Source of the DNA: Leptolyngbyaceae cyanobacterium RM1_1_2
GTDB taxonomy: Bacteria; Cyanobacteriota; Cyanobacteriia; Phormidesmidales; Phormidesmidaceae
Reading direction: 5' to 3'
NCBI GenBank assembly: GCA_012032345.1
Contig: JAAUQI010000041.1
Coordinates: 1-40,821 of the forward strand
Length of the DNA stretch: 40,821 nucleotides
A program made the translations under genes and the position numbers. The notes below the pieces were generated by a model, which saw nothing but the letters and a program-made list of their open reading frames with translations, was not told the DNA's origin and ran no database searches. Positions 1 through 8,761 of the stretch are shown piece by piece (position 1 is the stretch's first letter; each line of letters begins with the position of its first letter).

Positions 1-2
1 CA

Positions 3-158
3 GAACGGCTTTGGCGACTCGCCGATGAACCCTTAGTCAACCGCTGCTTTGACGCCCTCAGCGATCTCGAAGATGTCCTTGAGGCTCGCTGCCGCACCTT
101 GCTGTCGATGCAATCCGAGATTAAAGCCTTGACCAATTATCATTGGTGGCCCGCATGA
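3..158 (+). CDS. IS630-type transposase, C-terminal fragment
   Basis: This is an open frame entering from the left window edge and ending with TGA at 156-158, leaving the last 51 residues. The reading contains LVNRCFDAL near its start and closes with TNYHWWPA. A short helical tail ending in a HWWP-like motif is what I know from C-termini of IS630-family DDE transposases, which cut and paste short elements that target TA dinucleotides. The catalytic DDE residues would lie outside the window, so activity cannot be judged. No terminal inverted repeat could be recognised in the 300 bases that follow. The fragment occupies the place where nrtB would be expected after the minus-strand nrtA. The family call rests on the tail alone. 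Confidence 0.6.
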   Translation, partial: ERLWRLADEPLVNRCFDALSDLEDVLEARCRTLLSMQSEIKALTNYHWWPA

Positions 159-475
159 CAAACCTTACAGTTTCGGGGGTATGCTATCCGGATTTAGTAT
201 TAGAGGGGGAATAATATCGCCTCCCCGTTTTGCCCAAAAGGACTGTAGCGAAGCCGGAAGCTTGAAACCTGAGTTGCGAGTTCGAGTGTTGGCGACCATG
301 AGAAAAGACCTGGGTTAATTTTTATCTGGAGCTTTTTGGAGAATGAGAGGCGCGATCGCCTCTCTGCTGATTTGCTGTTTGAACGACGGCCTTGAAAGTT
401 GGTAGTGAGTGCTTTAGCGCTGAAGCACTAGCTATGAACTACGGCATCACCCCAAAATCAAGCAGTGACGCTGCG
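159..475. other. Intergenic: transposase end to nrtA end, two hairpins
   Basis: No gene is supported here. Two inverted repeats stand out. Bases 345-364 form an 8-bp perfect stem around a CGAT loop that includes a HIP1 octamer. Bases 408-429 form a 7-bp stem, extendable to 9 with one wobble pair, around a GCGC loop. Both lie downstream of the minus-strand nrtA stop and could terminate it, but neither is followed by a T-run on that strand. The right end of the insertion element should also lie here, but I could not find its boundary. Confidence 0.35.
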
Positions 476-1848
476 CTAGGCTGCCTTGATGCTCAAGCTA
501 TCGAGGTAAGCCTGTGGATTGGTTGGATCAAACTTAATCCCATCAAAGAAGGTTTCAACCCCGCGAGAGGTCTCTGAGGGAATGTCTGCTGTGAAGCCTG
601 CTTCTTCTGCGGCCTCGCGCCAGATATCTTCGCGGTTAACCGCATCGATAATCCGCTGCACTGTGTCAAAATCTTGAATCTGATTGCGATGGAAGCCCCA
701 ACGAATGCTCTCAGTCAAGAACCAGAGGTCGTGGCTCTTATAGGGATAAGAGACATTGCCGCGATCGTCATTCCAATAGAGCGAACCTACTTTGATGTCA
801 TCAAAAGCGGCTTTGTTGTCACCCATTTCGTAGGCTCCCTTATGGGGCGGGGTGAGAATATCAACCGGGATGTTGAAGTAGTTGCGTCCGGCACAGATCT
901 CCACCAGTTCCGGCCTATTTTCAGGCTGGTCGCACCACTGCTGCGCTTCCATCAGTCCTTTAAGCAGAGCTTTGGTAGCTTTGGGGTTAGCGTCTACCCA
1001 ATCAGCCCGCAGTGCCAGATATTCTTCGGGGTGAAACGGCCAAATCTCGTGGGTCAGCGCCGCCATGAAGCCAATATCATCGGCCACAATGCGGTAAGGC
1101 CAAGGGTCACCTGTACTAAAGGCATCCATCGTGCCGTTGCGCATTCCCTGGACGGTTTCTGCAGGCGGTACGGCCAAGAGGTCAATGTCGGTGTCGGGGT
1201 TTACGCCGCCTGCAGCAAACCAGTAGCGAATCCAAAAGTCCTGATTCACGTTGGGGAAAGTATGCGCTGCCTTAAACTTGCGACTCTGTGTAGCTGAGAA
1301 ATTTTTGACGTAGTCAGCCGCATTTTTAAGATCCAGGCCCATCCCTTTGCCGGTGTGCATCCCTGCAACTGCGATGCTGTTACCCTGGGTCACGAGCTGG
1401 GCCAGCACATACATCGGGACTTTTTGCCCATTGGTGATGATGCCTTCGCTAATCAGGTGATGCATCGGCATCTGCCACTGGCCGCCGTCAATGCCACCAC
1501 CCCCTGAGCCAATGGTGACGTTATCACGGGCTGAGGCCCAGTTAGCCTGCTTTGATAGCTCTACTCCGGTCATGCCATATTTGGCAAAAAAACCTTTTTC
1601 CTGAGCAATAATCAGGCCCGCTGCTTCCACAATGGGAATGTAGCCTAGCTTGACCTGGGCGGTTTCAGGCCCTTCCTCAGAGGCTACCGGAGCGGCGTCA
1701 GAAGTGGCACCAGTCGTTTCTACCTCTGTTGTTGGAGTGGTGGTTGACGGGGATTGCCCACACAGCCCTTGAGCAAAATCGCTCCGGCTGCGGACGCTCC
1801 GGCTGCGGCTAAGAACTTACGGCGTGAAACTCTAGAAAAATACGACAT
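476..1848 (-). CDS. nrtA: NrtA, nitrate/nitrite ABC transporter binding lipoprotein (frameshifted)
   Basis: NrtA is the periplasmic, lipid-anchored nitrate/nitrite-binding subunit of the cyanobacterial NrtABCD importer. The start is ATG at 1848, with AGGAGG at 1853-1858. The first frame gives a twin-arginine signal ([12 protein letters not shown]) and a lipobox-like LLKGC, then hits a TAG after about 42 codons. From about 1750 to 476 the -1 frame is open and encodes the mature protein ([18 protein letters not shown] near its start, 384 codons after the first internal Met), with family features throughout. The break lies in the C-run at 1749-1752: one more C would fuse the frames into about 457 residues, close to the usual NrtA length. 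Either this is a base-calling error or the gene is inactive. No nrtB, C or D follows; a transposase tail does. A related bicarbonate-binding protein (CmpA) is the main alternative, but the sequence looks more like NrtA. Confidence 0.82.
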
Positions 1849-2272
1849 GGTACCTCCTAGTGGCGGCCTTAGCAGGTGCTAAGTCGCTAATGGTTATTAA
1901 TTCGGTGGATTTAAAGCTTTGGAAAGAAGGGGGGCGCTGCCTGAGTACCCCCCTGGTAGAGGAGATTGCAATACATGATCGCAAGTGTGGCTATAGAAAT
2001 GTGGCGATCGCAAACTCAAATCATATATCTGAGTCTATTGCTTTCGCTTCTTCCATGTAAATAAGTCTATGGCGAAACGTATCAAAAGGATCATCTCTTG
2101 ACGACAAAAACTGAACGAATTATTAAATTTGAATGATAAGTAAAACTTTTGAGTCTGAGATTTTCAATGTTCTTAGCTGATGTAGTAACAAGCTAAGTCA
2201 GGATAGTTCAGTCTGTATTTGCCTGAAACAGAGTCCGGCTGAGGCTAACTCATAGCCCTATGCTAAAGGGGC
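1849..2272. promoter_or_regulatory. nrtA upstream region
   Basis: This 424-base AT-rich stretch lies between the nrtA start and the stop of the glycosyltransferase gene. No convincing gene is present. It should hold the nrtA promoter, reading leftwards. A G6/C6 inverted repeat (1929-1934 with 1948-1953) could fold in the nrtA leader. A degenerate NtcA-like box, ATA-N8-TAC on the minus strand (2057-2070), lies 19 bases before a TAGACT that could serve as a -10 (2032-2037). It misses the GTA-N8-TAC consensus by one base, so nitrogen control is only a possibility. Confidence 0.3.
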
Positions 2273-3226
2273 TTAGACCAGCTGGATCTTTGGAATGATG
2301 GCTACTTGAGCTTGAGAATCACGGGCTGTGCGAGCCTGTTTGAGGAGCTGCCACGCTGTTGGAGAAAGCAGCGCCGGATAGGCTAGGGCGATCGCCGCTG
2401 TAACCTGTTTTTGCTTGAGGGCGACTAGGCCCCAGTGCAGGTGCAGGTAGCGGCGAATCTCTGCGATCGCGGGTAAATCGGCCTGATATTTTTCGCTGAT
2501 GTTTTGGTAAATTCGCTCTTTGATGGTGATGTTGGTGTCGAGGCGCTGCTTCAGGGCAATTTTTTGGTCATAGCCGCCGGGCCAGACAGTGCGATAGGCC
2601 AGACACTCGTTGATAAACAGGGCGTCACCAAACTTTGCTATCCGAATCCAGGAGTCAATGTCGTCACAGCTAGTCATGCTCAAATCCCAGCCGCCTGAGC
2701 GCAGAAATGCCTGACGCTGCACGGCGACCTGAATCGGGGTGCCAAAGGGGACAGCCTCTAGCAGCATACCGTAGTGAATATCGGCCTGGGGGATATAAAA
2801 AAACTGGCCGGGGCCAGTCACAGGGGTTTGGCTTAGCTCTGCTCCGCTGGTGTCTACCTGAGCGGCTTGGCAAGAGCAAATCACTGTTTGAGGACGCAGG
2901 GCGATCGCCCCCTGCATTTTCTCAATGCACTCAGCCGCTAAGTAATCGTCATCATCGACAAATTTAATCCAGTCGCCAGTAGCGAGATCGACGCCGACAT
3001 TCACAGCCCCGGCATGGTTCAAGTTGGTTGGGTTGCGCCGATAGCAAACGCGATCGCCCAGGCTTTTGACATAGACCTGGGTGTCATCGCTGGAGGCATT
3101 GTCTACCACAATGACTTCGCAGGGAACGGTTTGGGCTAAGGCAGAGGCGATCGCCCGTTTTAACAACTCTAGGCGATTGTAGGTGGTGATGACGATGCTA
3201 AATTTCACAAACAGTCCCCATGACAA
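2273..3226 (-). CDS. Family 2 glycosyltransferase
   Basis: This enzyme is predicted to move a sugar from a nucleotide-sugar donor to an unknown acceptor, probably for surface polysaccharide. The N-terminal GT-A fold is clear: FSIVITTYNR opens the first strand, VVDNASSDDT carries the nucleotide-binding Asp, and KFVDDDDYL (about residues 88-96) holds the DxD metal site. A later CDDIDSWIR (about residue 190) fits the catalytic region. At 317 residues it has the normal length for a single-domain GT2, and no membrane segments are seen. The ATG at 3226 gives MSWGLFVKFS; a GTG six codons later, just before KFSIV, is an equally likely start because GT2 proteins usually begin close to that strand. It stands alone, upstream of the nrtA region, with valS behind it on the same strand. 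The acceptor cannot be inferred. Confidence 0.85.
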   Translation of the reverse strand: MSWGLFVKFSIVITTYNRLELLKRAIASALAQTVPCEVIVVDNASSDDTQVYVKSLGDRVCYRRNPTNLNHAGAVNVGVDLATGDWIKFVDDDDYLAAECIEKMQGAIALRPQTVICSCQAAQVDTSGAELSQTPVTGPGQFFYIPQADIHYGMLLEAVPFGTPIQVAVQRQAFLRSGGWDLSMTSCDDIDSWIRIAKFGDALFINECLAYRTVWPGGYDQKIALKQRLDTNITIKERIYQNISEKYQADLPAIAEIRRYLHLHWGLVALKQKQVTAAIALAYPALLSPTAWQLLKQARTARDSQAQVAIIPKIQLV

Positions 3227-3330
3227 GATCTTTCCCGAGATTTCCCGCGTTCTCGTGTTGGAACTACATTTGGCGGCAGCACCTGGGTGGGTTTCTAAGT
3301 GGAATCTGGGAACTGGGGGAACCAGATGAA

Positions 3331-6300
3331 TTACAGACGGGTCAGGCGATCGCGCAAAATCTCCGCCTGGGTTTCAGCTTCAGCTAGGGCATCTCGTGCC
3401 CCCTGCACGACCTCGTCAGGAGCCTGACTGACAAAGCCCTGATTGCCAAGACGGCCTGAGAGAGACTTGATCTCGCCTTCTACCCGACTGAGATCTTTCT
3501 CAATCTTGGCCCGCAGCGCTTCTACATCAGCTACCCCGCTCAGCGGAATCAGTACCTGTACTGTGCCAACCACCCCTGCAAACATTTTGGGCTGAGGGGT
3601 TTTGATCTCGGTATGACCGGGTTCAGAGGCATCAGCAGCGGTCAGCAGCGCTCTGGGTTCTTGAGCAGGCTCTAGCCGGGGCTGTGCTGCCTTTTCTGCC
3701 ACTTGCTGCCAGAAAGCCTGGATCTGCTGGCCTAAGATTTGGCGTTTTTGCTGACTCAGCAGCTTTTGACTCACAAACCATAAAACATAGGTTAGGCCGA
3801 TCAGCTTCAGGGTAGGAGCCGCCAAAGGAGTGCTTTTCAGCTCGTCTAGAACCGCGCCTATAACCTGTACTAGTAGAACTAAGACAAACAGTAGCCCTAG
3901 GGTCGCAGCAGGTCGGCGGATGCTCTTGAAGAAGCTACTCAGATACTTCTGGGGATTGGACAGCAGCGTCAAGACAGACTGGCCGAATTCGCCAAACTCA
4001 GCAGCAACAACCTCCGGCGTCACCTCGCCTGTTTCGGGGGCCGTTTGGGAGCTGGTACTGGTCTGGGAGGTAGACTGCGTGATGGTGCTGGCGGATTCTC
4101 TCTTTTGAGACTGAGGCAGGGTCGCCTGAGCGGGTGCTGTAGCGGCCTCGATACTAGAAACCGTAAGCGCCTTTACCTTTGCCAGGTCTTTGATGTAGGC
4201 TGCGGTGGCGCTGAGAATTTGACGTTCTTGGGGGTCATCGCTTTGCAAAATAGCCTCGACCTTGACTGAGGGCTTGACCCCTGCCTCAGCTCTCAGGTTG
4301 CGAATGGTACGCACGGTGCCAATGAGCAGCTCAAACTGCCGCTCTAAATCAGCATCAATGAGCACCACGTCAGCGCTGGGATAAGACTGCAGGGCCAAAA
4401 ACTGGTCGTCCCCTACCTGATTCAGCGTGTGCCACACCTCTTCAGTAATGTGGGGCATGAAGGGATGCAGCAGCCGCAATATGCCGTCGAGGACGTGGGC
4501 TAGCGTTTGCTGAGCTACCTGCTTTGAGGCATCGTCAGACTGGAGACGAGACTTGACCAGCTCAATATACCAGTCGCAAAAATCGCCCCAGATAAACTCA
4601 TACAGCTCTTTGGCCGCTTCTCCCATGCCGTAGGCGTCAATCTTATCGCAGGTTTGCTGCACCACCTGATAAAAACGAGAGAGAATCCAGCGATCGCTTA
4701 GCTCCAGCCGACTAACATCGGGTGTGCCCAAAGCGGCTGGCGTTTGCCCGCCCAAATTCATCATCACAAAGCGAGAGGCATTCCACAGCTTGTTGGCAAA
4801 CTTGCTGGAGGCTTCTACAGATACCGACTCGTCCGTTTCGCGGTCGTACTCCAGGCGAATATCCTGTCCGGCCCCGGCCACCTCGCGGATTAGGGTGTAG
4901 CGCAGGGCATCGGTGCCGTATTTGTTAATCAGCAGCAGCGGGTTGATGCCGTTGCCCTTAGACTTGGACATTTTTTGATTATTTTCGTCCCGCACCAGCC
5001 CGTGAATGTAGACGGTTTCAAACGGCATCTGGTCGGTGAAGTGGCTTGCCATCATTGTCATCCGGGCCACCCAGAAAAAGATAATGTCAAAGCCTGTCAC
5101 TAGGGTCGTGGTGGGGTAGTAGGTTTGAAAGTCTTCGGCAGCTTGATCCGGCCAGCCCAGAGTCGAGAAGGGCCACAGCCCTGATGAAAACCAGGTATCA
5201 AGGACATCCGGGTCTTGTCGTAGCTCTACGCCTTCGCCAAACTGAGCGATCGCCTTTTCTCTAGCCGCTGCCTCAGTCATAGCAACTACAAAGGGTGTGT
5301 GATCGGTAATCTCGCCCTCGGTATGGCTGACCGCATACCAGGCTGGGATCTGGTGCCCCCACCAAAGCTGCCGCGAGATGCACCAGTCACGCAGGTTGAC
5401 CAGCCAGTCGCGGTAGACCTTGCGCCAGCGACCCGGCACAAAGCGAGGGGATTCGTGATTGTCCAGCGCGTCCAAGGCTTTTTCAGCTAGGGGGCGAATT
5501 TTGACAAACCACTGGGTTGACAGCAGCGGCTCGACGGGGACTTTGCCGCGATCGCTGTAGGGTACCGAGTGCTTATAGTCCTCAGTTTTGACTAAGAAAC
5601 CTTCTTGATCGAGCCGCTGAATCACCGCTGATCTAGCCGCGAAGCGATCGAGGCCCGCAAACGGCCCAGCCTGATCATTCATAGTGCCATCTTTGTTCAT
5701 CACGGTAATCATTGGCAGGCTATGACGCTGACCCATTTCAAAGTCGTTGGGGTCGTGGGCCGGGGTGACTTTGACGCAGCCGGTACCAAAGGCCGCATCC
5801 ACATACTCATCGGCAATGATGGGGATTTCTCGCCCCGTGATTGGCAGCCGGATAGTTTTTCCCACCAGCTCTCTGTAGCGATCGTCATTGGGATTGGCTG
5901 CCACTGCCGTATCTCCCAGCATAGTCTCGGGGCGGGTGGTGGCGACTTCTACAAAGCCGGAGCCATCTGTGAGCGGATAGCGAAAATGCCAGAGGTGACC
6001 CTCTACTTCTTTGTTTTCAACTTCCAGATCAGAGACCGCAGACTGGCTAGCGGGGCACCAGTTGACCATGTAGTTGCCGCGATAAATCAGCCCCTCTTCG
6101 TAAAGCCAGTTAAAAGCGGTCATGACGGCATCAGACAGTCCCTGATCCAGGGTGAAGCGCTCCCGAGACCAGTCTACCGATACGCCCAGCTTGCGCAGCT
6201 GATCGACAATGGTGCCGCCGGAGTCTTCTTTCCACTGCCAGGCCCGCTCCAGATAGTCTCCGCGATCGATGTCCTGACGGGTTTTGCCCTGTGCTCTAAG

Positions 6301-6624
6301 CTCTTGGTCAAGCATGGCGCTGACGGCAATGCTGGCGTGGTCAGTGCCGGGGAGCCAGAGGGTATTGCGTCCGCGCATTCGGTGGTAGCGCACTAGCAGG
6401 TCAATCAGAGCCATCTCAAAGGCGTGGCCCATATGCAGGCTACCGGTGACATTAGGCGGCGGAATCATGACGGAGTAGGGGTCGCCCTCCTGTTTGGGAT
6501 CTGCTTTGAAGACCTGTTTTTCTTCCCAATGCTGCTGCCACCTGGCTTCAGTCTGGGCTGGGTCGTACTGGCTAGAGAGATTAGGACTCGATGCAGTCAT
6601 GGTAAAGGGCGACAGTGGCGTCAT
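3331..6624 (-). CDS. valS: Valyl-tRNA synthetase with inserted CAAD membrane domain
   Basis: ValRS charges tRNA-Val with valine. The class I signatures are present: HMGH at residues 64-67 and KMSKS at 551-555. An editing domain lies between them ([15 protein letters not shown] around 227-241, [17 protein letters not shown] around 280-296). The anticodon-binding region is at about 640-800. The protein has 1097 residues against about 880-950 for ordinary bacterial ValRS. The extra length is a Ser/Thr-rich linker and a domain at about 826-1015 (bases about 3580-4149) with two hydrophobic helices near 907-924 and 939-953, placed before the usual C-terminal coiled-coil arm (about 1030-1097). This matches the CAAD appendage known from cyanobacterial tRNA synthetases, which anchors them to thylakoid membranes. 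The start could also be the Met at residue 9 (6600), which precedes the conserved region equally well. Confidence 0.95.
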   Translation of the reverse strand: MTPLSPFTMTASSPNLSSQYDPAQTEARWQQHWEEKQVFKADPKQEGDPYSVMIPPPNVTGSLHMGHAFEMALIDLLVRYHRMRGRNTLWLPGTDHASIAVSAMLDQELRAQGKTRQDIDRGDYLERAWQWKEDSGGTIVDQLRKLGVSVDWSRERFTLDQGLSDAVMTAFNWLYEEGLIYRGNYMVNWCPASQSAVSDLEVENKEVEGHLWHFRYPLTDGSGFVEVATTRPETMLGDTAVAANPNDDRYRELVGKTIRLPITGREIPIIADEYVDAAFGTGCVKVTPAHDPNDFEMGQRHSLPMITVMNKDGTMNDQAGPFAGLDRFAARSAVIQRLDQEGFLVKTEDYKHSVPYSDRGKVPVEPLLSTQWFVKIRPLAEKALDALDNHESPRFVPGRWRKVYRDWLVNLRDWCISRQLWWGHQIPAWYAVSHTEGEITDHTPFVVAMTEAAAREKAIAQFGEGVELRQDPDVLDTWFSSGLWPFSTLGWPDQAAEDFQTYYPTTTLVTGFDIIFFWVARMTMMASHFTDQMPFETVYIHGLVRDENNQKMSKSKGNGINPLLLINKYGTDALRYTLIREVAGAGQDIRLEYDRETDESVSVEASSKFANKLWNASRFVMMNLGGQTPAALGTPDVSRLELSDRWILSRFYQVVQQTCDKIDAYGMGEAAKELYEFIWGDFCDWYIELVKSRLQSDDASKQVAQQTLAHVLDGILRLLHPFMPHITEEVWHTLNQVGDDQFLALQSYPSADVVLIDADLERQFELLIGTVRTIRNLRAEAGVKPSVKVEAILQSDDPQERQILSATAAYIKDLAKVKALTVSSIEAATAPAQATLPQSQKRESASTITQSTSQTSTSSQTAPETGEVTPEVVAAEFGEFGQSVLTLLSNPQKYLSSFFKSIRRPAATLGLLFVLVLLVQVIGAVLDELKSTPLAAPTLKLIGLTYVLWFVSQKLLSQQKRQILGQQIQAFWQQVAEKAAQPRLEPAQEPRALLTAADASEPGHTEIKTPQPKMFAGVVGTVQVLIPLSGVADVEALRAKIEKDLSRVEGEIKSLSGRLGNQGFVSQAPDEVVQGARDALAEAETQAEILRDRLTRL

Positions 6625-6799
6625 TAACAGATGTTATCTAACGATTCTGCCACGACAGCTGGTTTAGCGGGTGAGGCCGGATCAGGTTTCCGTCTGCGGA
6701 AAGAGGTAAGTTAAAGTATGCGCTGAAGCTGAAAAGAGCGCCTTTCCTGTGAGATGCCAGGTGTACCGGGCTGTTTAATCGTAGGAGGATAGATGCAAA

Positions 6800-6859
6800 A
6801 TGACTCATAGCCAGGATAAGTTACTTTCTATACTGCTGTCATTAGGTTCTTTCGATTGA
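6800..6859 (+). CDS. Possible 19-aa leader peptide or displaced N-terminus of the hydroxylase
   Basis: A strong AGGAGG (6783-6788) precedes two ATGs. The first (6793) opens only five codons. The second (6800) opens 19 codons beginning MTHSQDKLLSILLSLG and ending in TGA at 6857-6859. That stop overlaps the TTG (6856-6858) that begins the hydroxylase frame, a layout like ATGA-type translational coupling. Alternatively one T is missing near 6856 and this is the true hydroxylase N-terminus: an added base joins the frames without a stop. The window contains several other one-base breaks, so the second reading is at least as likely. Confidence 0.35.
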   Translation: MTHSQDKLLSILLSLGSFD

Positions 6860-7614
6860 TTATTCGTGATGTTGGATATTACTGGCTGGTTTTTCTGGCA
6901 TTTATTTTGGGTCGCTACTTCCTCGTTGCTGGGGGAGCCTTTTGGCTGTTTTGTTCTAAGTCTAAGCTGCCTTTTCTAACCCAGACTATTTCCCAGTCAC
7001 GTCAGTGGCGACTGATACGTCAGGATATTGCACTGTCGGTTTTGTCTGCTTTTTTGTTTGCGCTGTTAGCGGCTTTGATTATGAGCGCTTACAATGCTGG
7101 GGGCACCCGTCTGTATAGCTCAATTGGGGAATATGGCTGGGGATATTTGGGCTTTAGCTTCTGTGCCATTTTGCTCCTTCAGGACACTTACTTCTACTTT
7201 ACGCATCGGCTGCTGCACCATCCCCGCTTTTTTAAATCTATTCATCAGGGGCACCACCGCTCTCGGGTGCCAACTCCTTGGACGTCCTTTGCTTTTGAAT
7301 TAAGCGAGGCTTTGATTCACGGCATCTTTTTTGTCGGCTTGGTCTGGCTGATGCCCCTGCACTTCGTGACGCTGATTGCGGTCTTTACGACGATGACGCT
7401 TTGGGCGATCGCCACCCATCTAGGCTTTGAGCTGGTGCCGCCCAACGGCCCTTTACCCTGGCTACAGCAGGGCTTAATTGGCCCCATCCATCATGGGATT
7501 CACCACCGCCAGCATCAGGTTCATTTTGGCCTGTACTTTACCTTCTGGGATCGGGTTTTTGGCACCACCGATCCGGCCTATCTAGAGAAATATGCCGTAA
7601 AAAAGGGCCAGTAG
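6856..7614 (+). CDS. Fatty acid hydroxylase / sterol desaturase family membrane protein
   Basis: This belongs to the integral-membrane di-iron oxygenase family that hydroxylates or desaturates lipids or carotenoids. The histidine clusters are complete: HRLLH at residues 117-121, HQGHH at 130-134 and HGIHH at 213-217, with another His at 188. Several hydrophobic helices surround them (about 8-32, 58-80, 97-115, 155-185). The only available start in this frame is TTG at 6856 with a weak AGG upstream. A strong ribosome site instead serves the overlapping 19-codon frame just upstream, so the annotated N-terminus is doubtful. The substrate is unknown; a carotenoid or fatty acid is plausible in a cyanobacterium. 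The gene is divergent from valS. A 7-bp hairpin without a T-run follows the stop (7621-7648). Confidence 0.85.
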   Translation: MIIRDVGYYWLVFLAFILGRYFLVAGGAFWLFCSKSKLPFLTQTISQSRQWRLIRQDIALSVLSAFLFALLAALIMSAYNAGGTRLYSSIGEYGWGYLGFSFCAILLLQDTYFYFTHRLLHHPRFFKSIHQGHHRSRVPTPWTSFAFELSEALIHGIFFVGLVWLMPLHFVTLIAVFTTMTLWAIATHLGFELVPPNGPLPWLQQGLIGPIHHGIHHRQHQVHFGLYFTFWDRVFGTTDPAYLEKYAVKKGQ

Positions 7615-7791
7615 CTGACTTTTCAGTCTGCATCTCCCCGTACTGAAAGGGTTAGGAAAAACGGATAAAAGAAGGTACTTGTGCCAAAACCGCTGCCAGG
7701 ACTAAGGAACCCTCCAGGCAGTGGGCTGTGCAACGTCTCTTCTACACTGGCAGACTCTGCCATAATAATCGGACGGCTTGAATGAAATACT

Positions 7792-8682
7792 ATGGCATTG
7801 CGATCGCTGAAGTTTTTGGGTCGGCTAACCCCCAAGCAGGGGCTGACTATTTCAACGGCCTTTATGGGGGTAGGATTGGCGATTACCCTGGTTTTTGTAC
7901 TCATAGCTCTATTTGCGCCGCTGCTACAGTCTTGGGGTATCTTGCGTGATCCGATGGCGGCGATCGCCAACCCGATTCACCAGCCGCCTTCAGCCGCCTA
8001 CTGGTTCGGTACCAGTCGTCAGGGCTACGACATTTTTTCTCGCACCCTGTTCGGCACCCAAGCTGCCTGGCAGGTGGTGATTTTGGCAACCCTGATGAGC
8101 GTTTTTGTCGGCGTACCCCTGGGAATGCTCAGCGGCTATCTGGGGGGACGCCTAGATCGGGGGCTGCTGTTCTTTATGGATACGATCTATACGCTGCCGG
8201 GGCTGCTGCTGTCAGTGACCTTGGCCTTCGTGATTGGGCGCGGGGTGCTAAATGCGGCAGTGGCGCTGAGCATTGCCTATGTGCCCCAATACTACCGGGT
8301 GGTGCGTAACCATACCGTCAGCGTCAAGACAGAATTATTTATCGAGGCGGCGCAGGCAATGGGAGCTTCGACCTGGACGGTGCTGAGCCGCTACCTGTTT
8401 CTCAACGTGGTGCAGAGCGTGCCTGTCTTATTTACGTTAAACGCAGCCGACGCGGTGCTGATTTTGGGCGGTTTAGGCTTTTTGGGGCTGGGTCTGCCAG
8501 AGCAAACCCCAGAGTGGGGGGCTGATATTCGTCAGGCACTGGATGCTTTACCGACGGGTATTTGGTGGACGGCTCTGTTTCCGGGGCTAGCGCTGACGCT
8601 GATGGTAACGGGGCTATCGCTGCTAGGAGAAGGACTTAACGAGCTGATTAATCCGCTGATGCGCCGCGAAAACTGGCAGTAG
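7792..8682 (+). CDS. DppC/OppC-type ABC transporter permease
   Basis: This is an inner-membrane permease subunit of a peptide/nickel-type ABC importer. An N-terminal helix (about residues 28-46) is followed by the family sequence HQPPSAAYWFGTSRQGYDIFSR, typical of the segment just after the first span in DppC proteins. The core has about five further helices. The coupling (EAA) loop reads EAAQAMGASTWTVLSRYLF, with the conserved EAA and G; the usual Leu-Pro end is replaced. The start ATG at 7792 fits a normal length of 296 residues. The DppB partner, the ATPases and the binding protein are not beside it, which is common for scattered cyanobacterial transporter genes but leaves the substrate open. 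It is followed 79 bases later by hisC on the same strand, with no sign of a functional link. Confidence 0.9.
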   Translation: MALRSLKFLGRLTPKQGLTISTAFMGVGLAITLVFVLIALFAPLLQSWGILRDPMAAIANPIHQPPSAAYWFGTSRQGYDIFSRTLFGTQAAWQVVILATLMSVFVGVPLGMLSGYLGGRLDRGLLFFMDTIYTLPGLLLSVTLAFVIGRGVLNAAVALSIAYVPQYYRVVRNHTVSVKTELFIEAAQAMGASTWTVLSRYLFLNVVQSVPVLFTLNAADAVLILGGLGFLGLGLPEQTPEWGADIRQALDALPTGIWWTALFPGLALTLMVTGLSLLGEGLNELINPLMRRENWQ

Positions 8683-8761
8683 TTCAGGATTTGTGTGGTT
8701 TGGCTCATCTGGCTCAAATCAAGTGCTGTCATAATGTTGCTGTTGTTTGCTCTAGACTGTC

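Noticed and set aside
1860-2060. A 66-codon frame upstream of nrtA on the plus strand
   Set aside because: It begins inside the nrtA ribosome-binding region, has no ribosome site of its own and no recognisable protein character.
2032-2070. NtcA-binding site in front of nrtA
   Set aside because: Only ATA-N8-TAC is present, one base off consensus, and the -10 spacing is short; kept only as a weak remark.
476-6627. Many long frames opposite nrtA, the GT2 gene and valS
   Set aside because: They are antisense shadows of well-supported genes and contain no motifs.
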